A DNA stretch of 64,000 bases. Origin: Novosphingobium sp049354825. GTDB taxonomy: Bacteria; Pseudomonadota; Alphaproteobacteria; Sphingomonadales; Sphingomonadaceae. Location of the stretch: positions 1,364,001 to 1,428,000 of the forward strand of contig NZ_CP186480.1 in NCBI RefSeq assembly GCF_049354825.1. The letters run 5' to 3'. Under the pieces are notes generated by a model. That model was given only the letters and a program-made list of their open reading frames with translations. It was not told where the DNA came from and ran no database searches. The translations under genes were made by a program, and so were the position numbers. Position 1 is the stretch's first letter. Every line of letters starts with the position of its first letter. Of the stretch, positions 1 to 7,632 are shown piece after piece.

Positions 1-106
1 CGCCTGAGAGGTCGCCATTCAGCACGAAGCCGCCCCGCCCCCGAACCGCCGCGCCATTCCCCCCGCAGCGCGCGAAAGCCGCTGGATCGCGGCCGATGGC
101 CACGCC

Positions 107-976
107 GTGCGCCGGATCGACTGGCCGCGTCCCGACGCCCCGCGGGGCTCGATCCTGTTCCTCCCCGGGCGTGGCGATTTCTACGAGAAGTACCTCGAGA
201 CGCTAGGCCATTGGGCGCGGCAGGGCTTCGCGGTCACCGCGGCTGACTGGCGCGGCCAGGCCGGATCGGGACGGCTCGGCACCGATGCGGTCACCGGCCA
301 CGTCAGCGATTTTTCGCAGTGGGTGGACGACCTTGCCGCGTTCTGGGCCGATTGGGCGGCGTCCGCGCCCGGCCCTCGCATCCTGGCCGGCCATTCAATG
401 GGCGGCCACCTGGTGCTGCGCGCCCTGGCGGAGCGGCGGGTCGATCCCGACGGCGCGATCCTGTCCGCGCCGATGCTGGGGTTTGCCGGGCCGCAGCTGC
501 CTGGCAGCCTGCTGCACGGCGTCGCCACGCTGATGACGCGGCTGGGCGATCCGCGCCGCCCGGCCTGGAAGTGGAGCGAGAAGCCCGGCCAGCCGCCCGA
601 ATCGCGCGCGGGCCTGCTCACGCACGACGCCGAGCGCTATGCCGACGAGTTGTACTGGCGCGAGGCGCGGCCCGAACTCGTGATGGGCCCGGGCAGCTGG
701 GGCTGGGTCGAGCGGGCCTACGCCTCGATGCGGGGCCTGGAAAAGCGCGGCGTGCTCGAAGCGGTAAAGACGCCGATCCTGATGCTGGCCACCAGCAACG
801 ACAAGCTAGTCAGCTTCGCGGCGGCGATGCGCGCGGCTCGGCGGCTTCCTAACGTCGAGCCGGTGACCTTCGGGCCCGAAGCGCATCACGAAATCCTGCG
901 CGAGGCCGATCCGGTGCGCGCTAAGGCGATCGCCGCGATCGACGATTTCCTGACGCTGGTTGCCCCGCCGCGATGA
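107..976 (+). CDS. alpha/beta hydrolase (lysophospholipase-like)
   Basis: Serine hydrolase of the alpha/beta fold, closest in wording to the monoacylglycerol lipase / lysophospholipase L2 group. The nucleophile elbow is GHSMGG with Ser97. A late Asp (ATSNDKLVS) and His (EAHHEILRE) complete a plausible triad. There is no signal peptide, so it is probably cytoplasmic; the substrate is unknown. The start given is a GTG, but the frame stays open upstream to a stop at 5-7 and encodes family-like sequence (RRAIPP...ESRWIAADGHAV). The true protein is probably about 30 residues longer. The only initiator candidate there is an ATT at 17, preceded by GAGAGG at 6-11. The stop overlaps the next start (ATGA), so the two genes are probably co-translated. 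Confidence 0.85.
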   Translation: MRRIDWPRPDAPRGSILFLPGRGDFYEKYLETLGHWARQGFAVTAADWRGQAGSGRLGTDAVTGHVSDFSQWVDDLAAFWADWAASAPGPRILAGHSMGGHLVLRALAERRVDPDGAILSAPMLGFAGPQLPGSLLHGVATLMTRLGDPRRPAWKWSEKPGQPPESRAGLLTHDAERYADELYWREARPELVMGPGSWGWVERAYASMRGLEKRGVLEAVKTPILMLATSNDKLVSFAAAMRAARRLPNVEPVTFGPEAHHEILREADPVRAKAIAAIDDFLTLVAPPR

Positions 977-2070
977 GCGGCGATCCGCTTGCCGAGGGTT
1001 CGCCGCGCTACGACATCGCCATCGTCGGCGCCGGCATGGCAGGCGCCTCGCTGGGCGCGGCGCTGGCAGCGCAGGCCCGCGTCTTGGTAATCGAGGCGGA
1101 AGACCGGCCCGGTTACCATGCGACCGGGCGGTCGGCGGCGTTCTGGACCGAAAGCTACGGCGGGCCCGGGGTCCAGCCGTTGACGACCGCGTCGGGTCCA
1201 TTCCTGCGGGAGGGCGGGTTCCTGTCCGAACGCGGCGCGCTGACGATTGCACGCCGGGGCCGCGAGAACGCGCTGGCGGATTTTGCCGCCACCTATCGCG
1301 ACCTTGGCGTACGGGTCGACGAGCTGGACCGTGCCGCGCTGCTCGCCCGCATCCCCGGACTGCGCGACGCGTGGACGCGCGGCGCCTTCGAGCCCGCCTG
1401 CGCCGACATCGACGTCTCGGCGCTGCACCACCATTACCTGTCGCAGCTGCGCGGGGCGGTGCGCTGCCGCGCCGCGCTCACGCAGGCACTGCGCCGCGCG
1501 AGCGGCTGGGACCTGACGCTCGCCAACGGCGCGACGGTCCAGGCGGCGATCCTGGTCAACGCCGCCGGTGCCTGGGCGGACACGGTGGCGCAGCTTGCCG
1601 GCGTCGGTCCGATCGGCATCGCGCCTTACCGCCGCACGGTGGCGCAGGTGCGCACGGCACCCGCGCCGCCTGCCGATCTTCCGCTCGTCCTCGACCTTGA
1701 CGAGACATTCTATTTCAAGCCCGAGGCTGGCCGCCTGTGGCTGAGCCCGCACGACGAGACCCCCTCGGCCGCGCTCGATGCCGCGCCCGAGGAGATCGAC
1801 GTCGCGCTGGCGATAGACCGCTTCGAAGGCGTCGCCGACTGGCGGATCGAGGCGGTCGAGCACAAGTGGGCCGGCCTGCGCAGCTTCGCGCCCGACCGCT
1901 TGCCGGTCTATGGCTTCGACCGCGCCGAGCCGGCTTTCTTCTGGTTTGCCGGGCAAGGCGGCTTCGGCATCCAGACCGCACCGGCAGCGGCGGACCTCGC
2001 GGCGCGGCTGGTTGTGGGGCGGGCCCCCGGCGTGGTCGATCCGGCGCCTTACGCGCCGACGCGCTTCTAG
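973..2070 (+). CDS. FAD-dependent oxidoreductase, DAO/glycine oxidase type
   Basis: 365 residues. The N-terminal Rossmann dinucleotide motif GAGMAG is at residues 19-24, with the acidic end of beta-2 (VIEAEDRPG) following, and the phrase HATGRSAA is typical of the D-amino-acid-oxidase (DAO) superfamily. Near the C-terminus WFAGQGGFGIQTAPA is the second FAD-contacting block of this superfamily. It probably oxidises an amino acid or 2-hydroxy acid; the substrate cannot be read from sequence. It overlaps the upstream hydrolase by four bases. Its TAG stop overlaps the stop of rnhA on the opposite strand, so the two transcription units converge with no spacer. Confidence 0.85.
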   Translation: MSGDPLAEGSPRYDIAIVGAGMAGASLGAALAAQARVLVIEAEDRPGYHATGRSAAFWTESYGGPGVQPLTTASGPFLREGGFLSERGALTIARRGRENALADFAATYRDLGVRVDELDRAALLARIPGLRDAWTRGAFEPACADIDVSALHHHYLSQLRGAVRCRAALTQALRRASGWDLTLANGATVQAAILVNAAGAWADTVAQLAGVGPIGIAPYRRTVAQVRTAPAPPADLPLVLDLDETFYFKPEAGRLWLSPHDETPSAALDAAPEEIDVALAIDRFEGVADWRIEAVEHKWAGLRSFAPDRLPVYGFDRAEPAFFWFAGQGGFGIQTAPAAADLAARLVVGRAPGVVDPAPYAPTRF

Positions 2071-2501
2071 GACTGGGCGATCGCGGCGTCGCTGGCGAGC
2101 CGGTCGGCCCGCTCGTTCTCCGGGTGACCGTCGTGGCCCTTGACCCACATCCACTCCAGCTTGTGCGGGCGCGCCGCGGCAACCAGGTCCTGCCACAAGT
2201 CCGCGTTCTTGACCGGCTGGCGCTGCGCGTTCTTCCAGCCGTTCTTCTGCCAGCCGAAAATCCACTTGGTGATCCCGTCGATCACGTACTTGCTGTCGGT
2301 ATGGACCGTTGCGAGCACGGGGGTCTTGAGCGCTTGCAGCGCCTTGATGACGGCCAGGAGTTCCATGCGGTTGTTGGTGGTTGCGCGTTCGCTTCCCGAC
2401 AGTTCCTTTTCGTGCTCACCCATGCGCAGGATCGCGCCCCAGCCGCCGGGACCCGGGTTGCCCTTGCAGGCGCCGTCGGTGAATATCTGGACGTGCTTCA
2501 C
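2067..2501 (-). CDS. rnhA: ribonuclease HI
   Basis: 144 residues, normal for bacterial RNase HI, which cleaves the RNA strand of RNA-DNA hybrids. All four metal-binding carboxylates are visible: D9 (IFTDGACKGNPG), E47 (TNNRMELLAV), D69 (VHTDSKYV) and D133 (NERADRLA), with the loop histidine H123 (VKGHDGH). The start is GTG and overlaps the thrB stop (GTGA). A longer open frame continues upstream through thrB but is only a shadow. It is the third gene of ispH-thrB-rnhA, an arrangement I associate with sphingomonads. Confidence 0.96.
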   Translation of the reverse strand: MKHVQIFTDGACKGNPGPGGWGAILRMGEHEKELSGSERATTNNRMELLAVIKALQALKTPVLATVHTDSKYVIDGITKWIFGWQKNGWKNAQRQPVKNADLWQDLVAAARPHKLEWMWVKGHDGHPENERADRLASDAAIAQS

Positions 2502-3457
2502 GAAAACGCTGCCTTGCCGCTTTCGGCATAGACTTGCAGCCGGCGCGCGAAGGCCATCGGATCCTTGCGCGTGACCAGCGCATTGGCGGGCGTGTTGATC
2601 CAGTCGAATGCGCGCGTCAGCACGAACCGCAGCGCCGCGCCCTGCGCCAGCAGCGGCAGCGCATCCCGCTCCGCCGCCGAAAGCGGGCGGAGCGCCTCGT
2701 AGCCTGCCAGCAAAGCCCCGGAAACCGCGGGCGAGAACGTCTCGTCCGGGCCGCCGAAGCACCATGCCGCGTGCGTGACCGCGACGTCGTAGGCGGCGAA
2801 ATCGGTGCAAGCGAAGTAGAAGTCGATCAGCCCGGTCACCGTGTTCCCCAGCATCAGGACGTTGTCCGGGAACAGGTCGGCATGGATGGTGGCGCGCGGC
2901 AGACTCCCGGGCCACTCGGCCAGCACGCGCGGCAACGTGGCACTCACGATCCCGCCGAGCGCCGGATCGATCGCGGCGAAGCCGTGGGTTCCGCAGGCAT
3001 CGGCAAGCCGCCGCCATTCGTCGGGGCCGACCGAGTTGGCGCGGATCGGTGCAAAATCGCCGGCGTCGCGGTGCAGCCGTGCCAGGGCCTTGCCCGCGGC
3101 GCGCGCCTGCGCTGGGGTCGGCGCCGTGGGTGAGACGCCGGGCAGGAACTCGAACAACGCCACCGTCTTGTCGCCGATGGCACGGCTGGCGGCACCCGCG
3201 CGGTCATGGATGGTCGCCGGCACGGGCGAGCCTTTCGCCGCGAGGTGGTCCACCAGCGCCAGGAAATAGGGCAGATCGCCGACATCGACCCGGCGCTCGT
3301 ACATCGTCAGGACATATCGGCCACGCTCGGTCTCGATCAGCCAGTTGGAGTTGGAAACCCCTTCGGCGATGCCCTTGGCCGAAACCAGGGCGCCGATGTC
3401 GTAGTGTCCGATAAGCTCCGCCAGCGCCTCGGCGCCGAGCTGCGTGTAGACCGCCAT
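2498..3457 (-). CDS. thrB: homoserine kinase (ThrB, aminoglycoside-kinase fold)
   Basis: 319 residues. It phosphorylates L-homoserine in threonine biosynthesis. It belongs to the APH/choline-kinase-like ThrB group, not the GHMP kinases. The catalytic loop reads HADLFPDNVL (HxDxxxxN) and the metal-binding segment is GLIDFYFA. The N-terminus (VYTQLGAEALAELI, GISEG-like GIAEGVSNSN) fits this family. Its ATG shares one base with the ispH stop (TGATG), and its TGA overlaps the rnhA GTG, so it is translationally coupled on both sides. Confidence 0.94.
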   Translation of the reverse strand: MAVYTQLGAEALAELIGHYDIGALVSAKGIAEGVSNSNWLIETERGRYVLTMYERRVDVGDLPYFLALVDHLAAKGSPVPATIHDRAGAASRAIGDKTVALFEFLPGVSPTAPTPAQARAAGKALARLHRDAGDFAPIRANSVGPDEWRRLADACGTHGFAAIDPALGGIVSATLPRVLAEWPGSLPRATIHADLFPDNVLMLGNTVTGLIDFYFACTDFAAYDVAVTHAAWCFGGPDETFSPAVSGALLAGYEALRPLSAAERDALPLLAQGAALRFVLTRAFDWINTPANALVTRKDPMAFARRLQVYAESGKAAFS

Positions 3458-4416
3458 CAGTCCGCGAGCTGGCGCGGCAGCTTGAAGACGATGTTCTCCT
3501 GCGCGGTGACCACCTGCTCGACCGTGATGACGCGGCCCGCCCCGACCCGGGCGATCACCTCCTCGACCAGTGCTTCGGGCGCCGAGGCACCGGCCGTCAG
3601 CCCCAGGGTCTCGACACCGTCGATCCAGCCATCCTCGATCTCGGCGGCACGCTGGATCAGGCGCGACGGCGTGCCGCAGCGCTCCGCCACTTCGACCAGC
3701 CGCAGCGAGTTGGAGGAGTTGGGCGCCCCGATCACCAGCACCAGCTGGCAGCGCGGGGCCAGCGCCTTCACCGCTTCCTGCCGGTTCGAGGTAGCGTAGC
3801 AGATGTCCTCCGCCTTGGGTCCGACGATGCCGGGGTAGCGCGCCTTCAGCGCGGCGACGATCGCGGCGGTATCGTCGACCGACAGCGTCGTCTGCGTTAG
3901 GAACGCCAGCGGCTTGCCGTCTGCGAAGGTCAGCCCCGCAACGTCGTCGACCGTCTCGACCAGCGTCATCGACCCCTCCGGCACCTGGCCGAAAGTGCCC
4001 AGCACTTCGGGATGGCCGCGGTGGCCGATGAAGACGATATGGCGGCCAGCCTCGACCTGGCGCTCGGCCTGGCGATGGACCTTGCTGACCAGCGGGCAGG
4101 TGGCGTCGAGCCAGTCGAGCCCGCGGTTCGTCGCTGCGGCGGGCACCGCCTTCGGCACGCCGTGGGCGCTGAATACCACCGGAGCGCCATCGGGCACTTC
4201 GTCCAGCTCCTCGACGAAGATCGCGCCTTTCGCCTTCAGCGCATCGACGACGAAGCGGTTGTGGACGATTTCGTGGCGGACATACACCGGCGCGCCGTAG
4301 CGCTGGATCGCCCGCTCGACGATCTCGATCGCGCGGTCGACCCCGGCGCAGAACCCGCGCGGCGCGGCAACCAGAACGGTCAGCGGCCTTGGCGTAGTTT
4401 GAAAGGGAGCATTCAT
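3457..4416 (-). CDS. ispH: 4-hydroxy-3-methylbut-2-enyl diphosphate reductase
   Basis: Last enzyme of the MEP isoprenoid pathway: it reduces HMBPP to IPP and DMAPP with a [4Fe-4S] cluster. All three cluster cysteines are present: C23 (PRGFCAGVDRAI), C107 (DATCPLVSKVH) and C206 (EDICYATSNRQ). The substrate-binding histidines also fit (VRHEIVHN, GHRGHPEV), as does the SSNS block (GAPNSSNSLRLVE). Length is 319 residues, normal. It is the first gene of ispH-thrB-rnhA and diverges from the lipoprotein gene at 4488. Confidence 0.97.
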   Translation of the reverse strand: MNAPFQTTPRPLTVLVAAPRGFCAGVDRAIEIVERAIQRYGAPVYVRHEIVHNRFVVDALKAKGAIFVEELDEVPDGAPVVFSAHGVPKAVPAAATNRGLDWLDATCPLVSKVHRQAERQVEAGRHIVFIGHRGHPEVLGTFGQVPEGSMTLVETVDDVAGLTFADGKPLAFLTQTTLSVDDTAAIVAALKARYPGIVGPKAEDICYATSNRQEAVKALAPRCQLVLVIGAPNSSNSLRLVEVAERCGTPSRLIQRAAEIEDGWIDGVETLGLTAGASAPEALVEEVIARVGAGRVITVEQVVTAQENIVFKLPRQLAD

Positions 4417-4487
4417 CTCGCACCCCCTAGCGCTTCGGCCTGCGCGCCGCTAGGGCGGGCGGCAGTCAGTTTCCGGGATCCCCACGC

Positions 4488-5135
4488 ATGAACTTCCGCC
4501 ACCTAGCGATCCTTTCCATGGGCGCCGCCGCACTGGCCGGGTGCAAGACCACTGGCGACATCGTGGTCGACGAAGGCGTCGGCATCACCGCCGTCCGCAG
4601 CGTCTGCCCCGCGGTCGGCATCGCCGACTATACCGGCGACATCACCCTGTTCCGCACCCCGGGGGCGACCGATCTCAACGCGCTGGACGTGACAGCGGCG
4701 ATGACCCACGTGCGCAGCGCCTGCAACGACACCGGCGAGAAGGTATACGCCGGCGTCACGTATGACGTCCTGGCCCGCCGCACCGACACCCGCGGCGCCC
4801 GAACCGTGACGCTGCCGGTGTTCGTCACCGTGCTGCGCGGCGGCAACGTCGTCATCTCCAAGCGTGTCGGCCAGGTCGCGGTTTCGTTCGCCGACGGCCA
4901 GGAACGCGCCCAGGCCAGCGGCAAGGCGGAGGCCTATATCGACAAGGCCGAAGCCACCCTGCCCGCCGACATCCGCGACATCATCACCCGCAAGCGCAAG
5001 GCCGGCGAATCCGATGCCGCGGTCGACCCGCTGTCGCGCCCCGACGTCAAGGCCGCGGTCGCCCGCGCGACGTTCGAAGTGCTGGTCGGCTTCCAGCTCA
5101 CCAACGACCAGCTGAATTACAACGCGACGCGGTGA
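4488..5135 (+). CDS. predicted lipoprotein, unknown function
   Basis: 215 residues. A short N-terminal hydrophobic segment ends in the lipobox LAGC (Cys19), so it is probably a lipoprotein of the periplasm or outer membrane. The rest is soluble and rich in Ala, Val and Thr (domain around VCPAVGIADYTGDITLF). It ends with a helix-forming Ala/Lys region and the tail FQLTNDQLNYNATR. I do not recognise the family by name. The wording resembles conserved sphingomonad lipoproteins, but that is an impression only. It diverges from ispH and converges on the YqgE gene. Confidence 0.8.
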   Translation: MNFRHLAILSMGAAALAGCKTTGDIVVDEGVGITAVRSVCPAVGIADYTGDITLFRTPGATDLNALDVTAAMTHVRSACNDTGEKVYAGVTYDVLARRTDTRGARTVTLPVFVTVLRGGNVVISKRVGQVAVSFADGQERAQASGKAEAYIDKAEATLPADIRDIITRKRKAGESDAAVDPLSRPDVKAAVARATFEVLVGFQLTNDQLNYNATR

Positions 5136-5140
5136 TGCGT

Positions 5141-5173
5141 CGCGCCGCTGACGGCTGATCTGTCCGCGGCGCG
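5141..5173. terminator. possible convergent terminator hairpin
   Basis: CGCGCCGC at 5141-5148 can pair with GCGGCGCG at 5166-5173 across a 17-base loop, between the convergent lipoprotein and YqgE genes. It lacks a T tract, so intrinsic activity is uncertain. Confidence 0.35.
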
Positions 5174-5193
5174 CCTCGCCGTCGGCCGATCGG

Positions 5194-5751
5194 TCACGCG
5201 CTTCCGGTTTCGCCCGCCAGCATGGCCGGGTCGATGCCTTCGGCTTTCCAGGCCGCCGTCCAGCGCGCTGCGGCAGGGGTTTCGAAAATGATCTTGTCGC
5301 GCGCCTCGGCAGCGAACCAGCCGTGGCGGCGCATCTCCTCGTCCAGCTGGCCTTCGCCCCATCCGGCATAGCCGAGCGCAAAGGCCCAGCGGCGCGGGCC
5401 GTTGCCGGCGGCGATGGCGTGCAGCGCCTCGATCGAGGCGGTCAGGCCGAAGGCGCCCGCGCGGATCGAATCGCCCAGCTGCCACTCCGGCGAATGGAGA
5501 ACAAAGCCGCGCTCCGGCTCGACCGGGCCGCCGTTGTGCACCGGCGCGTCGGGAGCCTCGCCCGGATCGATGTCGAGGCCCTGCAGCAGTTCGCGCAGAC
5601 GCAGGCCCGGGTGAAGGTGGCCAAGCCCGATCCCCAGCGCACCGTTGGCATCGTGCACGGCCATCGCGATCACAGCGTTCTGGAAGCGCGGATCGCCCAT
5701 TCCCGGCATCGCGAGCAGCACGCGGCCGGCAAGGGAGGCGGTTTCGTCCAT
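5194..5751 (-). CDS. YqgE/AlgH family protein
   Basis: 185 residues, the usual size of the UPF0301 (YqgE/AlgH) family. Family landmarks are GRVLLAMPGMGDPRFQNAVI at the N-terminus, HNGGPVEPERGFVLHS in the middle and FALGYAGWGEGQLDEEM near the C-terminus. Biochemical function is not settled; AlgH was first linked to alginate regulation in Pseudomonas. The start chosen is the ATG before DETASLAGR. The longer open frame upstream has no family-like sequence. It is cytoplasmic with no signal peptide. Confidence 0.93.
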   Translation of the reverse strand: MDETASLAGRVLLAMPGMGDPRFQNAVIAMAVHDANGALGIGLGHLHPGLRLRELLQGLDIDPGEAPDAPVHNGGPVEPERGFVLHSPEWQLGDSIRAGAFGLTASIEALHAIAAGNGPRRWAFALGYAGWGEGQLDEEMRRHGWFAAEARDKIIFETPAAARWTAAWKAEGIDPAMLAGETGSA

Positions 5752-5803
5752 GGCGGCCAAGCTAATGGCGGCGGCCCCGCCTGCCAACACCCATCGCTCG
5801 ATC

Positions 5804-7522
5804 CTATGGCTGCTTTGCGCCCGGCCCGGCCGCATTCGCGGCGCGCGGTGCCGACGGGGCGAAGATGTCGCCGAACGGATCGCCCGATAGCCAGCGCGGC
5901 GGCTCCGCCCCATCCGCCATCGCGCGGGTGATGCGCCAGTTCGCCTCGGCAAAGCGGGCACCGGCGCGCCAGTCGAAGGCCTGGCTCATGTCGTCGGCGG
6001 GGCGGTGGTAGCGCTTGGCGAAGAATTCCTCCCAGGCCGGGTTGCCGCCGTTGGCGCGCCCGGTCGACAGGAATACCGCCGGTACGCCCTGCTTCACGAA
6101 CATGTAATGGTCGGACCGGACGAAGATCGACTCCTCGGGCGTCGGATCGGGTGACAGCGAGACCTTCATCGGCGCCAGGGCAGCGGCGGTGATCGCGCCG
6201 AGCGAGGAATGATCGGCGCCATAGGCGACCACGTCGGTAAAGGGATATGTCAGTAGCGGCATGTCGAGATCGACATTGCCGACGATCGCTTTTGCCGGAA
6301 CGGTGGGATGGCGGGCGAAATAGTCGGCGCCCAGCAAGCCCTTCTCCTCGCCGGTGGTGACGACGAACAGGACCGAGCGGCGCGGCTTGACCGGGTCCTC
6401 GCTCATCACCCGGGCGACTTCGAGCAGGGTCGCGACGCCGGCGGCGTTGTCCATCGCACCGTTGTTGATACGGTCGGTCGCGGCGGTGTCGGCCGCCTTG
6501 GCGGGGCTGATGCCGATGTGATCGAGATGGCCCGACAGGATCACGTACTGGTCCCTGAGGGCCGGATCGGATCCCGGAATGACCGCGGCGATATTGGGGC
6601 TGGTGATCGCGCTCGCCTCGGTCCCGCCATGGATCCGCAGCGTCGCCGCCAGCGGGAAGCCGGCGACCGGCGCCTTGCCGCGCGCGGCGGTCCGTACGGC
6701 GGCGTAGCTGGACTTCGCGCCGGCAAACAGCGCCGCGGCACTGGCCGCGTTCAGCGTGGCGCTGGCGCGCAGCCCGGGGGCCTCCACCTCGGGCCGGCCG
6801 TTGGCGTCGGTGGTGGCGAAGCGCGGTACCGAAAGGTACTCGGCGCGGCGCGCGAAGGGGGCAACCCGGTCGCTCGCCTCGGTCGGCAGCGTGATCAGGC
6901 CGATCGCGCCGCGGTCGCTGGCGACCTTGGCCTTTTCATCGGCAGCATAGGCGCCCTCCTCGCTTGCCATGCCGGCGGGAAATCCGCCCAGCACGGCCAC
7001 GATCTTGCCCTTGACGTCGAGCCCGGCATAATCGTCGATGCCGAGCCGTCGGTCGGACAGGCCGTAGCCGACGAACACCACCGGCGCGGTCAGGTCGACC
7101 TGCGGCTCCAGCCGGGAGGTGGTGATCAGCACGTCCTTGCCGTTCACCCATTCGCGCGGCCCGCCCGGTCCGCTCAGCGTGGCGCCTGCAGGCGCGCTCG
7201 ACGGCACGACGCGCTGGAACGGCACGCGCTGAAGCCAGCCGCCATCGGTGCCGCCCGGCACGAGGCCGAGCGCGGCGAACCGCTGGGCGACAAAGCGCGC
7301 GGCAATTTCCAGCTCGGGGCTGCCGGTTTCGCGCCCGCGCATCGCGTCATCGGCGAGGAAGGCAACGTCGGCCTCGATCCGGCGGGCCGAGAAGCGCGGA
7401 TCGAGGGGCAGCTGCGCTTCCGGGATCGCGACGGCATTGGGCGAAGCGGGTGCAGCCGGCGCGGCGGCGGGCATCAGTGCCGAGCAGGCCAGCGCGGCGG
7501 CAAGGACAAGGCGAACGGTCAT
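5804..7522 (-). CDS. M28 family zinc peptidase, exported
   Basis: 572 residues with a signal peptide (LVLAAALACSALMPAAAPAA). A PA (protease-associated) domain lies at about residues 120-270. A C-terminal M28 aminopeptidase domain carries the di-zinc ligands: SGHLDHIG (His, Asp), MDNAAGVATLLE (Asp), VTTGEEKGLLGA (catalytic and ligand Glu), GNVDLDMP (Asp) and the final His in KRYHRPADD. It probably acts in the periplasm on peptide N-termini. It is divergent from the acylase gene at 7633, leaving about 110 bases for both promoters. AAGGA stands ten bases before the ATG. Confidence 0.92.
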   Translation of the reverse strand: MTVRLVLAAALACSALMPAAAPAAPASPNAVAIPEAQLPLDPRFSARRIEADVAFLADDAMRGRETGSPELEIAARFVAQRFAALGLVPGGTDGGWLQRVPFQRVVPSSAPAGATLSGPGGPREWVNGKDVLITTSRLEPQVDLTAPVVFVGYGLSDRRLGIDDYAGLDVKGKIVAVLGGFPAGMASEEGAYAADEKAKVASDRGAIGLITLPTEASDRVAPFARRAEYLSVPRFATTDANGRPEVEAPGLRASATLNAASAAALFAGAKSSYAAVRTAARGKAPVAGFPLAATLRIHGGTEASAITSPNIAAVIPGSDPALRDQYVILSGHLDHIGISPAKAADTAATDRINNGAMDNAAGVATLLEVARVMSEDPVKPRRSVLFVVTTGEEKGLLGADYFARHPTVPAKAIVGNVDLDMPLLTYPFTDVVAYGADHSSLGAITAAALAPMKVSLSPDPTPEESIFVRSDHYMFVKQGVPAVFLSTGRANGGNPAWEEFFAKRYHRPADDMSQAFDWRAGARFAEANWRITRAMADGAEPPRWLSGDPFGDIFAPSAPRAANAAGPGAKQP

Positions 7523-7632
7523 CGGGCAATTCCTTGTGGCGACGCCGGCTCTTAGCCGGGACGGGCCCGGTTGCCACCCGCCAATCCGCGAACGCCCCTT
7601 GCGCGTCCACCGCGGTCGGCTATCCCGAGGCG

